A stretch of 64,000 nt of DNA from Atrina japonica (GCA_030159075.1 BROG01000049.1:877501-941500); one strand, 5' to 3'; shown: positions 1-12,045, counted from the first letter of the stretch. Numbers and translations are program-made. Notes: generated by a model from the letters alone, not told the origin.

Positions 1-356
1 CTTTTAAAAAATAAATTATTACACTTCTCACTCAACTAATATTTTGCAATTTTATCAGAAATCTTTCACAGGTTATATAAAATCTACTAAAGTCGGGTTA
101 TTCGCGTGCATTCGAGGGGTTCTTAATTTGACAGGTTCTTAAATAATATCTCTAAAAATAAGTCTAGTCCTAAAATATATATTTACAGAAATAGAAAATA
201 CAGTATCTCTCTGCTAATAATGCAAGTAACAGGAATTGCAAATACTATTAAATACAAGAAAACACATGAAATGTATTTGGATAGTGCCACATCAAATACT
301 GACATAAATTCAGCAATTTTCTAAACATAAAGCAGTATATTCTTTATCCAAGACCT

Positions 357-403
<47 letters not shown>

Positions 404-907
404 GACATTTTAACTGAAATTTGAAGAAATATGTCACTTTTTTTCAAGGCTTAACAACTAATTAATAATAAATGTCAGATGGGCCTCATTTCAACCTGAC
501 TGCGTCTTTACACCTGTACCGCAACCATTCCATAGTTAATCTTTGTCAGATGTGTCAACGTTTTCTGGTCAAGTAACGAACTGTTTTAGTGATTTTGGCA
601 AATTTACAGAAAGGACGGAGGAATCTGACATACAAATTTATACTTATTTTTTTCGGCACGTGAAAGAAAAAAACTGAACTTCTTCGCCATGGTATACACC
701 GGAAGACATTGTAAATCACCGTGTGGTGTCGTATGATACTACCAGTGCCCACAAAAACTCGCAATCTATTTTAGCTGCAAGGTATCACGTGGATCAAGGT
801 TTCTTGACGAACGAGTATAATTATCAATGTTCTAGCTAAAAAGGAGTTTTGAAGGTGGAGGGGATTCCATTAAAACTACACGCACTTACATCACGTCCAT
901 CTAAATG
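1..907. other. AT-rich non-coding sequence with a short (TA)n tract
   Basis: No coding signal is seen. The only structure I recognise is the (TA)n microsatellite at 363-399. It probably lies inside the Hox intron. Confidence 0.6.
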
Positions 908-1291
908 CATCTTCCCAAGTCAATATTTTCTAATCCTCGTCATTCTTAATATATCTCGATAGATTACATTTCATTTTTTGCTGTCGCTGGAGGTGACATC
1001 TAGCGCCGATCTAAAAAAAAATTCACTTAAATTGATCCAACACTGACCACTGACTTTACCCAATTAAAAGACTCGTGGCATAGCCTGCACGTCGCCATTT
1101 TTCTGTGTTTACGTACTTCCCCTTCTTTCATGTAGTCGATACGTGATCGATTGTTAGACGCGTTCTGATTGACTCATTCAACGGTAGTTGCGGCCAATGG
1201 AATTCGATGCCGTGAGTCACAATATGCAGACCAAATCTGTCAAGTTGTAAGAGGAACGAAGTGGATCAGAAAACCTTGACTTGGTAAGATG
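908..1291. mobile_element. MITE-like element with CATCTTCCCAAGTYAA inverted termini
   Basis: The left end (908-939) reads CATCTTCCCAAGTCAA and continues to a TTTTCTAATCC segment. The right end (about 1260-1291) is its reverse complement with a few changes (GGATCAGAAAACC, CTTGACTTGGTAAGATG). The 384 bp element has no coding capacity. The same termini bound a much shorter element at 19612-19692, which makes this a family. I could not settle the target-site duplication. Confidence 0.6.
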
Positions 1292-1611
1292 ATCTCAGTA
1301 TTTCATTTGCATTACAGAAAAGGGGCACACATCAGGGAGATCCTTTGCTATATCAGTTAAAGGCTCTAGTCGTTTATCTAGCTACATCATTATGAATTGA
1401 TTCAAATAACCAAAATGAGCATAACAGTACAGAATATATCTATATTCGATGTACAGATAATGGGCAATGCAAGTACGGTGAACTGATAAAGTAGGCAGGA
1501 TGGGGCAAATGTGGGACAAGGCGGGAAAAACGTTAGACAAGGGATGGAAACCTTGCTAAACTCTTCTAGCTGTAACACTGAATATGCATGGTCATATTCA
1601 CTTATATGAAA

Positions 1612-2133
1612 CCGAATATCAACAAAACAACCAACTCTCACCCGTCAAACAAACAATTCACTCCCATCCGTCAAACAAAAAGTTCACTCCCATCCGGTAA
1701 AAGAAATAATCCACTTGATTCCCATCAAACAAACAACCAGCTACTACCCCAACAACCATCTCCCAAACAACGTGTTCCAACAACCAACTCTCATCCCATC
1801 AAACAAACAGCACACTCTTAGTCCGTCAAACAAACAACTCGCTCCCATCCCATAAAACAAACAACATATTCCCACACCGTCAAACAAGCAACGTACGTCC
1901 AAGAAACAAAAAATGTACACTTCATGTTCTCATCACGTAACACAAACAACTATCCCAACCCGTTAAACGAACAACCCCTTCCCACTCCGTCAAACAAACC
2001 ACCCCATTCCCGTCATAGAGTCGAACAAACAACCTACTCAAATCTCGTTAAACAACCTACTCCCTTCCCGTCTAACAATAAACTAACTCTCTTCCTGCCA
2101 AACAAACAGCATACTTCCATTCTGTCAAAATGA
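1612..2133 (+). repeat. Diverged minisatellite, unit about 25-35 bp (CCCRTCAAACAAACAAC)
   Basis: About 500 bp consist of imperfect units built on ACTCCCATCCCGTCAAAC followed by AAACAAC, with variable spacers and drift between units. The two short plus-strand ORFs here (1588-1821, 1924-2133) are Thr/Asn/Gln/Pro-rich translations of the repeat and are not treated as genes. Confidence 0.75.
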
Positions 2134-2149
2134 ATTGTCTGTGCACAGA

Positions 2150-2270
2150 CGAGGTTTGAACATGTTTCAGTGACGGCAGCGCCCAGTTTTATTTAAACTG
2201 GCAAACCGTCTCACATATTCGGCTTAGATTTGAGCGGGGCCTGAATCCGTGCCGACTCATTACATCTAAA
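2150..2270 (-). mobile_element. SINE family A, degraded partial copy
   Basis: CAGTTTTATTTAAACTGGCAAACC followed by a diverged GGGGCCTGAATCC segment matches the middle and box-B part of the better-preserved family A copies at 8542-8770 and 47032-47273. Both ends are lost or too diverged to place. Confidence 0.5.
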
Positions 2271-3038
2271 GCTGTACAGATGGCGACGTCGCAACGTAAG
2301 GAAACAAATTCCTATGCAAAACGTAAAACGACATTAAACAAGCAAATAGAAAAACATAATAACAAACGACGTATCATTTTGATTGATAAATTCATTTAGT
2401 ACGATTCCGTTCTTATCAGGGCGCAAAGGTGTATATCATTTCGACAGTAATTTGTCTTGTCTCTATAAATATTGTAGCCTTTGATTTTCCGTAGATAGCA
2501 GCCGAAGAAAAGCAGCCTTCCGTTGAAAAATATATAAATTGAAAGTTTAATACAATTGATACGATGATGAAGGTTATCATCTATAAATTTTGTTCTTTAC
2601 CGGGGACAAGAAATACAATAATATGTTTTCTTTCTCTGTTAACCCATTGTATCTACCCTGTTCTCGAGTGATTTAGATTCTTCTGAAATTAAAGAACCGT
2701 AGCCGGAGAGAGACTGATTTGATCCGTGATAATGACAACGGAATAGTTTCATATTGCTCAACATCATTTATCAAATAGAAAATTTAGCGAAAAAAAAGCC
2801 TGCAGTATATCAATCAAGCTGCGTAATGATAATCAGCCTATGTTTATCATTACTTTTTTATCATTAACTGGTTTTTTTCTTCTTTAAATGAAATATATAA
2901 TATTTGCGCAAGACCCTGTAGGCTAAACGGACCAAATTTTAAGGGCATGATGGGCGTTAACTTTTATGCTCCGCATGAGGAATTCTGATACTTAGGGAAG
3001 ATATATGCGTATTCATTTTTCAATGTAAAGAACACAGC

Positions 3039-3095
<57 letters not shown>

Positions 3096-3447
3096 GGAAG
3101 TGGTCCTTAGTATTTTCGATTTTAATTATCCGTTCCCAATATAGTATACCAATATAAATAAACTGACATAAAACAGTATAAAATATATATTTTAGCGAAC
3201 AATTGATTTTACACTATTTGCATGAAAAATAATTGTCAAAGTCTTCATTCTACAAAGAAATTACATAAGGTCATGAATTGAAATTGCGACGAAAATTAAT
3301 ATTATGTATGATTAATGATAATTGCGCAACGTTTATTCATAATAACTGCATACATTATCCTTTTCCCCAGATTTATCCATAGCATGAAAATTTGCATTTA
3401 CTTTAACAATACTTTTAATCTTTAATGTCAAGTATAATTTTGCGAGG
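2271..3447. other. AT-rich non-coding sequence with a (GA)n tract
   Basis: No gene is seen. A (GA)n microsatellite runs from about 3043 to 3092. The rest looks single-copy within this window. Confidence 0.6.
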
Positions 3448-3835
3448 GGTGCACTCTGGGCGCGTAGTTACCAAATGTACTCATTACTCAAGCTCAACTT
3501 TCATTTTATGATTTTAACTGTATAGTTGTCTGTAAAAAAATCTGGATATGACTAAATAGAAAACACATTTTTGTAATTTTCTTTTTTCATTCATATCAAA
3601 ACATTTCGTTAAATTTATGAAATTCAATTAAAAATAATGAAAATTGCTTTTAACACGGTATTCATTTTTTCTGAAGTTTTTCTAAAAATGAGCTATGATT
3701 TAATTTCCGTGTGTAAAAAATATACCAAAGAAAGTCTTCAGGTGCAACATTAATTCAGAGTATTTTTATCTTAATTTGAAATATATATATCGTTGGGTTT
3801 GTGTACTGAGTACCGTTTGGTTACCTCGGGCACCC
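3448..3835. mobile_element. MITE-like element, TACTCAAGCTCAAC family, copy 1
   Basis: The left end carries GGGTGCACTCTGGG, TTACCAAATGTACTCA and ACTCAAGCTCAAC. The right end carries the reverse complements (GTTGGGTTTGTGTACTGAG, then TTGGTTACCTCGGGCACCC). The interior is AT-rich and non-coding. A second copy with the same arrangement lies at 10297-10704. Confidence 0.6.
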
Positions 3836-4195
3836 ACGAAGGTGTAAAATGCAACAGGGTTAAAAAATGGACATTTACCGACCAAAACGTCTAAGAAGAT
3901 TATATATAATTCACAGTATCGCACTTATAACCGACGTTTTAATTAACACAACTTTCTAACTATAAAAATCGGTCACGGATGTATGAGTTTGACATATCCG
4001 TAATTTCGACTCATCCTATATCGACAAACGAGATTCCTGTGTATGTATCATGATACATTCAGGTCACACTTAACACTAAGACAAAACTGACAATTTTCAA
4101 AAAAAAAAATAAAAAAAAAAGTAAATAGGAGTACACCTCTCAGGTAGACCCATCCTGGTCTAGATTTACTCTGATTCCGTGTACTCTAAAAAAAC

Positions 4196-4780
4196 ATGGC
4201 CGAGTGGTTGGAGCATATTGCTTTTAGTCATGTAGTCGCCTACCTCTAGTCAGCGCAGGTTCGAGTCCCGCTGGAACCTAAGCTGATTCAATCTCTTACA
4301 GAGTTGTCGGTCCTTGCACTCCTCAACAATCTCTGTCAACGTTTCGACTTTTATCAGTTTCTGGCAAAATATATAAATCTATTCTAGATTTTGCTCCTTG
4401 TAAGGTATCTGTCTTTTTTGCATATATTTTAGTGCTGACATAGAAAAAAACACTATTTAAGGTGAATTTTTTTTTAATGGATATAAATATAGGGACTATA
4501 TTTTTGCGAAAAGTTTCCTGACTCTGTGTAATTTGGTTTTACATACATTCTGTGGGTTACATGACCACGTGTTTTGGGACTTCTTTTAGCCAGTGACAGA
4601 GATTATCGAGGAGTGCTATAACCGACAATTCTGTGTAAGAGATTTAAGCTGATTTTGTGAGAAAATTTGTCAGTTTCCGGTACATTGTAACCGGGTTCTC
4701 TCCCCTAACTTACAAAAAGAAACTGATTGCCACCTAATAACTGAAAAAAAAATGTTGGGTGTGGCATAAAACACTATGCA
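4196..4780 (+). mobile_element. tRNA-derived SINE (family A) interrupted by a MITE
   Basis: The head at 4196-4288 is tRNA-like: ATGGCCGAGTGGTTGGAGC is a box A of tRNA-Leu/Ser type and GGTTCGAGTCCCGCTGG is a box B. The tail resumes at 4655 (TTGTGAGAAAATTTG, then TGTAACCGGGTTCTCTCC) and ends in GGTGTGGCATAAAACAC, the family's typical end. A 356 bp element (4289-4644) is inserted between them with a duplicated target site. This is a short non-autonomous retroposon that would depend on a partner LINE. Confidence 0.8.
4289..4644. mobile_element. MITE nested in the SINE, 10 bp target-site duplication
   Basis: TAAGCTGATT occurs at 4279-4288 and again at 4645-4654, exactly flanking the insert. The inserted element begins CAATCTCTTACAGAGTTG and its far end reads CCGACAATTCTGTGTAAG then AGATT, giving inverted termini of about 50 bp (AATCTCTTAC..GTTGTCGG..GCACTCCTC..AATCTCTGTC). 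It has no coding capacity. A partial second copy lies at 6352-6513. Confidence 0.8.
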
Positions 4781-6351
4781 AACAATATTTTTGAGTCAAA
4801 AATTAGCCCCTCACCCTTGCTGGGATTTAATTTCAACTCGTTGTGTTTATGAGCACGTGTCAATTTATCTTGGTAAAACTATACATGTACTCGTGTATCA
4901 ATAGATAGATTAATGTCAATTATAAACAGGTATGTTACACCTTACACATGTAAAGGAGACGTTATTAATGGTTATAGGGGTGGGGATTATAAAACAATGG
5001 TGTCCCGTATAAATAAATGTATTATGCAGTTCTGTTGTTTGACCATATTCCTGGTATATCTTAAATTATCATATTTTGAAAAAAAGAATATAGAGTAAAC
5101 AAAAAAGGGGGTCATGAACAAGGGGCACTAAGAGGGTCTTGTCCACATGTACCTGTACGACAGATCGTTGATACGGATTGTTAGTGCAGATGAAGTTTAG
5201 TCTTGTTGTACAAGGATATTTGGAAACTCCAGTATGCAACGAAACTTTCGGGAGTTCTGATGATGATGATGATTATGATGACTGTGATGATGAGTTGGAG
5301 GAGAATGAAGGGGAAGACAAAAACTCATCATCAGCCAGTGATGACGGTTGTGCAGAAATATACATTTTTTAGAGTTAAAAAAGGGTGTTGCTATAAAGTT
5401 ATAGGTTTTTTGTTTGTTTGTTTGTTGGTTGGTTTTAGGTGCTATGTGCTATTTGTACGGTGAAAACGGACGAAAATTGTTTCATAAAATATTTTTGGCA
5501 ACAATTAGGCGTCATCTAGAACCGAAATGAAAACCTCCTACAAAAAGGAGCGATAAATCATATCACGTGAATTTTAATATTCAAACCATGCATCTCTCTT
5601 ATCCATTGCAAAAGGGCGAATTTCAATGTATCAAAATGATGTACTTCTGTTGTTGTGTAGTAGTTATCTTGTACTTTGCGACAGTTTTCAGCATGACTTT
5701 CCGAAAATGTGCTATGTGAAAATTACAGACATAACCATTTCCCTCACCTTCTTAATCTAATACACAAACAATGCTTTTAACATAATCCACACAAAATTAA
5801 TACATATCTGTTGTAGATATCATTGGAGTGATTAAAATTCTTTGATATGAAATCCAATTTGAAAAGTCCAGGCGCAGTAAATATTTCTTTTGACTAAGAC
5901 TAGGTTATTGATTAGTAATTTCCAGTTTTGTAAACAGAATAATGAGGATGCAAAATTGAAACAATGTGTTCAAGATTCCTAATTAACCATAATCTCGAAA
6001 TAGGAAATGACAGTTCCACTGGGGACCGAAACGACAAAGAATATTGGAGCTCGGCATTTAAGTGATCCTATTTAATGTACGGTCGAAATACAAAACTGCG
6101 AAAACTGATAACGATGATGATATAATAAGAATAATATCCAAGATTTAAAATTGAATTTCTGCTACATAATATGAATTAATTTTGTTTTATTAAAGAAAGT
6201 ATTTAATCAGTAAACAAATTAATAATTCTGCCAAAAAATTTAAAATACATAACCCCTTTATGTCAGAAGACAACTTAATTTATATTACTTCTTGGCGTTC
6301 ATATATAATTCGGTTTTTATTTTATGCGTTATATTAGTTCAAGTTGTTCAT
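4781..6351. other. Non-coding sequence, short GAT-rich tract only
   Basis: I see no gene. Short plus-strand ORFs at 4913-5463 have no recognisable family; the Asp/Glu-rich one at 5178-5372 is an imperfect GAT/GAR repeat. A GTTT repeat sits at about 5410-5427. Confidence 0.5.
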
Positions 6352-6513
6352 CAATCTCTTACACAGAGTTGTCGGTACTTGCACTCTCGATCAATTTCTG
6401 TAAACGTCTGGACTTTTTCCAGTTTCTTGAAAAATATATAAATTTGCTATAGATTTTGCTCTTTTCATGGTATTGGCCTTTTGCATATATCTCAAGTGCT
6501 GACACAGAATAAA
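6352..6513 (+). mobile_element. Truncated second copy of the 4289-4644 MITE
   Basis: CAATCTCTTACACAGAGTTG and the sequence after it match 4289 to about 4447, including the shared landmarks AAAATATATAAAT, AGATTTTGCTC, TTGCATATAT and AGTGCTGACA. The match ends shortly before a trinucleotide repeat field, so the right terminus is missing. Confidence 0.7.
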
Positions 6514-6535
6514 ATGAAATACATGTACAGGTATA

Positions 6536-6703
6536 TAATAATAACAATATTAGTAATGATGATGTTATTTTTATTATTATAATTATTATGATTATTATAA
6601 TTAATTTTATTATTATAGGTATAATTATCATAATTATCATAATTATTATTATTATTGTTATTATTGTTGTTGTTGTTGTTGTTGTTGTTATTATTATTGA
6701 TTC
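6536..6703. repeat. ATT/GTT trinucleotide repeat field
   Basis: Imperfect ATT, ATA and GTT triplets. The Leu/Ile-rich ORFs on both strands here are translations of this repeat. Confidence 0.85.
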
Positions 6704-7039
6704 TATATATTACTAAAGAAACATCAGAATTCGGAATTATTATACAGTATCTCCAAAATAAACAAGCATTAAGAGATACGTCTATAAAATGTCAAATGAT
6801 AAAAAAAAAAGTTTCGATGTATTGTCAGAGTGTAAGAAGTGAGCGCGGCGGAGAACGTGTTCTAGGTTCATTTATAATCGGGAATTTCCTAGACACCAAT
6901 GTCTTAGATGATCTTCAGAAAATGCCCGGGAGAATATTAACCCGACTAATATTAAGTAACTTCCTACTTTGGATTACGCACACAAACCCTTCCCGTCAAC
7001 TCTACAAGGAATCCGAGTACGGTGAAGAAAGATAAATAG

Positions 7040-8412
7040 GTTTTATCAAAAAATATCCCAAAGCTTTTATACGAACAAAGAAAAAATTGTAAATCGGACC
7101 GTGCACGAAAACCTCAAAATGCGTGACTAGAAAGAAAGTGAGTTCTATGGAAGAAATGATAAATGTTTTTATTGAGGTTGTGTTTCTTTATAATCATGTG
7201 GATTTGTCGACTTCTGGAAAAATTAGTAAACATTGAAATGGAAGGATATTTAAGTAATCATATGGGTTTGTTGAATTTTAGAAAATGAGTAAACATTTAA
7301 ATAGAATGATCTTTAAGTATTCAAGATTCCTGAACACCAATTTATCAAGATATACGACTTGAAATTGATTAATATAATTCTTTTGAAATGTACTTTTTGC
7401 AGATTGTCATAAAAAGCAATGTTCATTTTATGGAATTAGCTGTTAAGTACTTAAGATATAACTTCCCGACATTGTTTTGCGCCTTGGACTTTTCATATTA
7501 AAACGTAGGCGGTAAGTAAATGGAAATTTATGAAACTTTTCCCTTCAATTTTAAGATATTGAAAATATGTTTTTATGAGATCAGTCTTAATCGAGTGAAT
7601 GAACACCCGTAAAATGATCTCGAACTGTATACGCTTCGTAACAATGACTATATTAGTCACACAATGTCGGGTGTGGCCTCGTTTTCATTACCCCGCCCAG
7701 TTGATGACGGTATGGGTCCGGAGGCCACACTGCGTATATATTGCACGTAGTATTTCAAATAATATAGACAGTGTCGAAATGTTTAAAATTTAACTGAATA
7801 GCACCTTAGTTGCACTTAAAGAATGTGTGACCAAGAATGCATGTGTATGCAATTACTATAACGGCACAGGACCCAATGCAAACCGTTAATGTTTTGCCCG
7901 CAAATGTTCGGAATTTTTATGGAAATGACGTAAAGTTTTCAAAAATGGCAAGTGTGACAGCAACCTTTTAATAAATAAAATATGCATGTTAATATTTTTA
8001 TAAATATTATAGATCAAAAACTGTCATGGCAGCTTCTCCTTAAGTGATTTTTTTGTAATTTCAAACCCAGCTGTTAACATAACATACATGTAGTTGTACA
8101 AAACTCATTTTTTTTTGACCAGCAGAAAGAGTTGCGAAACGAATATAATTGAGATCCATTTTTAATCTTTTTCAAACGTAGCGAAATTATCAAATTATCT
8201 ATATAGTTGATTTAACCCGTTACATCATACTTTTTTTTTATATTTGTGTAATTTTCTGGTTTGTTAGAAAATTACCGAATGCAGCACATGGTAAATTTAA
8301 CAAACAAATTTATACAAATGTCATGGGGCAATACAGATCAATACGAAAACGAATGTCGACTTACATCAATATCAACTATACATTCGCAAACATTGGATCA
8401 TAACCAAATTCG
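7040..8412. other. Non-coding AT-rich sequence with one small hairpin
   Basis: No gene is recognised. The only notable structure is an inverted repeat, GTGTGGCCTC at 7671-7680 and GAGGCCACAC at 7721-7730, inside a locally GC-richer patch. Confidence 0.5.
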
Positions 8413-8475
8413 TTTGTTTGTTTGTTTGTTTATTGTTGTTTAACGCCACTTTCAACGATATTTCAGTTATATCGT
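8413..8475 (-). mobile_element. SINE tail fragment
   Basis: GTTTGTTTGTTTGTTT followed by GTTTAACGCCACTTTC and ATATTTCAGTTATATCG matches the tail end of molluscan tRNA-SINEs read in reverse. Only the last 60 or so bases are present. Confidence 0.5.
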
Positions 8476-8541
8476 GGCGATACCAAATTCGTAACATTAT
8501 TCAAAGGTGTACTTTAGTAGGCTATGTTTTATTTGAATGAA

Positions 8542-8770
8542 TGTTGTTTCACGCCGGGCCACACTCAACAATTTTTCAGTTATAATGGCGGCAGCCAGTT
8601 TTTAATGGTGCAGGAGATAACCGTGTTATAACGTACCCGGGAAGAGACCGCGGGGCTTTCGTAAGTTAAACTGGCAAACCTCACAACACCAGCATAGGTT
8701 CCGGCGGGGCTCGAACCTGCGTTGACTAGAGGTGAGAGAGTTCGTGGTTCAACTGTCGACCACGCAAGAT
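8542..8770 (-). mobile_element. SINE family A, nearly full-length copy
   Basis: The tail GTTTCACGCCGGGCCACACTC lies at the left end, then CCCGGGAAGAGACCGC, AAACTGGCAAACC and the box B complement GGGGCTCGAACCTGCG. The tRNA-like head is degraded at the right end. The order matches the copies at 4196 and 47032. Confidence 0.75.
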
Positions 8771-8990
8771 TCGTACTTTAGTATAATCGCACCAAGCGCA
8801 ACATACTTTCTGCAATAATTACAATAAGTCTTGTTTTCCTTGATATATAAGGTTTTAAACAGTATCTTAGTGTTGTGTGTCAATTATTTCTGTTTGCTAC
8901 ATCCTATCCTTGAAATACACTTTCCTTGATAAATGTATGCATTTTCTGTTTTTTATTTACTTTTTTCATTTGGTTTATAGTCAAAATTAG

Positions 8991-9273
8991 GAGCCGGCCT
9001 GGCTCAGTCAGTTGTGCGCTCGACTCTTCATCGTGAGGTCGTGAGTTCAAGTCCAGCCGGCGGCAGGTTGGTTTACTATCTTGCGGATGAGACAGTAAAA
9101 AAAACGAGGTCCCGTGTCACAGTAGGTGTCGGCACGTTAAAGAACCCCACTGCTCAATGGCGGTAAGTGCCGAGCATAGGCCAAAATTTGAAGCCCTTCA
9201 CCGGCATTTAGTGACGGCTCCATACGAGTAAAAGATTCTTGAGTGGGAAGTTATACAACAATAAACAAACAAC
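8991..9273 (+). mobile_element. SINE family B (tRNA head, GTCGGCACGTTAAAG body), full length with TSD
   Basis: The head has a tRNA-like box A (TGGCTCAGTCAGTTGTGCG) and box B (GGTCGTGAGTTCAAGTCC). The body contains GTCACAGTAGGTGTCGGC, ACGTTAAAGAACCCC, CACTGCTCAATGG and CCGAGCATAGGCC, and the tail is an A/C-rich ACAACAATAAACAAACAAC. Target-site duplications AGTCAAAATTAG (8979-8990) and AGTCAAAATCAG (9274-9285) flank it, direct evidence of retroposition. Confidence 0.9.
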
Positions 9274-9285
9274 AGTCAAAATCAG

Positions 9286-10296
9286 TGTGTAGTTATACAT
9301 ATGGCATGTGTAAACATCCATTTCTTACAATTTGTCTCCATTTTTAAAATGCCAATTACCAAAAGAAACCATATCTACCGTTTCAAACAATATGTATTTG
9401 AACACCGAAAATAGCATTCCACAAAATAACAAAGTCCTCCTACACAAGAAATACTAGTAGAGTGCATACGACACTCTAATCATCCATGTGTTCACATGCT
9501 TAGAAATATCTTCGTATGCAAAATTCGATAAAACGTTTAGACGACCTGGAATTCAAATCAAGATTTTCAGATGATCTAATGCACCTAGATCTCTGTCTTT
9601 CGTTAACTGTATTATCAGTTGACTTAGAACACTGACAGATGTTAAAATGCGCACCATATCAAGTTACCAAATGCACTGGATTTTTTTGTGATTTAAATAC
9701 TTAGTATTCTCATGAAACATCGCGTTAATTGATATGCAAACATAGGGAAGAATATTGATAAACAGAAAGTGAAGTCAATTTTTGTACGACATGTGTACGT
9801 TTTTACATTTTTTAAAATGCATACACTTTGGAATTTTTGTTACTATAGCGTTTTGTGTCCGGTGACGAACTTTTTCTTCTTAGCAGACATGCCGGTTCAA
9901 AATATTATGACCTTGGATACGACTTAAGATATAGTATAGTAATCATATTCATTAGATGTTTTCGAATGTTTTTGTTCTATAAATGCAAAATTTAGAGTAC
10001 GTCGCCCGGCACACTGACCTGCCGCTTTTATTTAATCGTGATGGAAATACGGGTATGTGCGGTATGTTGTGTGAGGGAGGTAACTCTATCATAATAATGT
10101 CAAAGGGAGGTAACTTTACTTTTAACAATTATGCGAGACAACTTTTATTCTATACAATGAATGTCTAAGACGGCTAGACAAAAATTGTAATTTTGTCTTT
10201 CCAATACGTATGTATTAGTCATACTGTTTAACTTTATCTACTTTATCAAATATTTGATTATACATTTAGTCCCAATCGTATCATTTTATAATAATT
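9286..10296. other. Non-coding AT-rich sequence
   Basis: No gene, repeat family or strong motif is recognised. AGGGAGGTAACT occurs twice at 10075-10115. Confidence 0.5.
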
Positions 10297-10704
10297 CCCG
10301 GGCTTGAAATCACCAAATTTTCTCAATACTCAAGCTCAACTTTTATTTCATTATTTTGACTATATAATTGTTTATAAAACTTTCGGGTTAGAGTGATTAG
10401 GAAACATATTATTTTACATCATTTAGATAGAACATTTTGCGTCACATTTATGATTTTCCTGTAAAAAAAAATGAATAAATATGTTGAGCACAGTACTCAA
10501 AATTTGAGTACGTACTCAACTATTTTTAAATAATTTCGGAAGTTTTCTTCAAATGAGCAATAATTTTGATGATTATTTACAACTGTATGCTGTCAATATA
10601 CAAACATGTCAAGTTACAGAATAAATTTTGCATGTTTTAACCTTAAAATCATAAATAGTTAGTTGAGCTTGAGTACTGAGTAAATTTTGTGACTTCGGGC
10701 CCCG
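10297..10704. mobile_element. MITE-like element, TACTCAAGCTCAAC family, copy 2
   Basis: The left end reads CCCGGGCTTGAAATCACC, then AATACTCAAGCTCAAC. The right end reads GTTGAGCTTGAGTACTGAG, then GTGACTTCGGGCCCCG, its reverse complement with few changes. The interior is AT-rich and carries an additional internal ACTCAAAATTTGAGT palindrome near 10495-10510. It shares termini with 3448-3835. Confidence 0.65.
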
Positions 10705-11815
10705 ATCTTTTTTTAGAAGCCTTTGCTAATTCTTTTTTTCCGACAATATCGTAAAATTCGTAAAAACTAAGCTGTCAGCCTGATCCCCAACAAAGTCGTT
10801 CCAATAGATATTTGAATGGGTCTCAAACGTGATCCTATTATACCCATTTCTACGCTAAACTTTACCCCATTCTCGCTCTTGGAAATTTTTTAAGGGAAAT
10901 AATAGGATACGAAACTATCCCGAACATACGTTCAATCGGAACATTTACAAAAAAAATAAAAATTCTGAAACATAATTTATGTATGGTTATAGTACAGGTG
11001 TTACTATTTCCTCTTTACGAAACCAAGAAAGCTTACAGTTAACACATGTGAAAACGGTCTTTGACTTATTTCCATCACTTGCCTGTTAAAATTAGTTTGC
11101 AATCTGTTTGTATGTACGTTTTCCAGTTGTCATGCTATAAATTAGAAAGATGTAGTATTATGCCTGTAGGAACCGCTGCTGTTTCAAGGAAGAATAATTT
11201 TCACATGGTCAGCTTTCCGATGTACTTACACCCTGGTCCTAAAACGGCGCCTGTGACCCAATAAATCTAACATTTTTAGATACAGTGGTATGCTAAGAGA
11301 GAAGTATTTTTTATCAAGCCAATCGCATTCGCTCACCATGCCCGACGTTCATGAAACAGTATAGATGGGTTTATAATTTGCCGGATCCGTTTTGACGAAT
11401 TGTTGTTATAGAGAAAAGGTTGGCTAGAAACTGATTCCTACATAGATGAGTTTTAAATTACATTATTAAGTGAGAAGCGATTCATAATGTTCGCAAAATG
11501 AGTCCTCCTGGAGTCCATTTTTCTTTTTGAAATATGATCTACTCCGTAGTAAAGAGATGATGTATACTTATGTGTGTAATGAAAGGCCAAAACATCAAAG
11601 AATTATACAGTAGCTGGGATATATCACATCGTGTCGCCAGTAAACTAGACCAGGGGAAACCTGTTGAAAATAATAATATTATCCCTACCCTAAATTAACC
11701 GGAAATGTAAGATATGTATAAACTATCATATGTTCTTTATTACTGTCATCATTAGAATTCAAAATGTAATTATTGTGTTGCGAACTTGATAGGGCGCCTT
11801 CATATTCCATCTTTC
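10705..11815. other. Non-coding sequence
   Basis: No gene or repeat family recognised. Short ORFs here show no family features. Confidence 0.5.
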
Positions 11816-11853
11816 TTTTTATCTATATATCTACCTATCTATCTATCATTCTG

Positions 11854-11884
<31 letters not shown>

Positions 11885-12045
11885 GTCTGTCTATCTATCT
11901 ATCTATCTATCCATCCATCCATCCATCTATCTATCTATCAACCTATATCTATTTATCCATTTTTCTGTCTGTCTATTCGTCCGTTCACCCATCCATTGTA
12001 TCTACCTAAATATTCATCTATCCATCCATATATTTTTCTGTCTAT
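11816..12045 (+). repeat. (CTAT)n / (CCAT)n tetranucleotide repeat
   Basis: CTAT units with blocks of CTGT and CCAT. The Ser/Ile/Tyr-rich ORFs over it are repeat translations. Confidence 0.9.

Noticed and set aside
2905..2930. Possible mir-10 (ACCCTGTAG seed) in the Hox locus
   Set aside because: Only GACCCTGTAGG matches; the following bases diverge from GATCCGAATTTGT and no hairpin arm is seen.
6359..7035. ORFs of 93 and 126 codons near 6.4-7.0 kb
   Set aside because: The N-terminal parts are trinucleotide-repeat translations (Leu or Ile runs), and the remainder has no family features; part of the first overlaps a MITE fragment.
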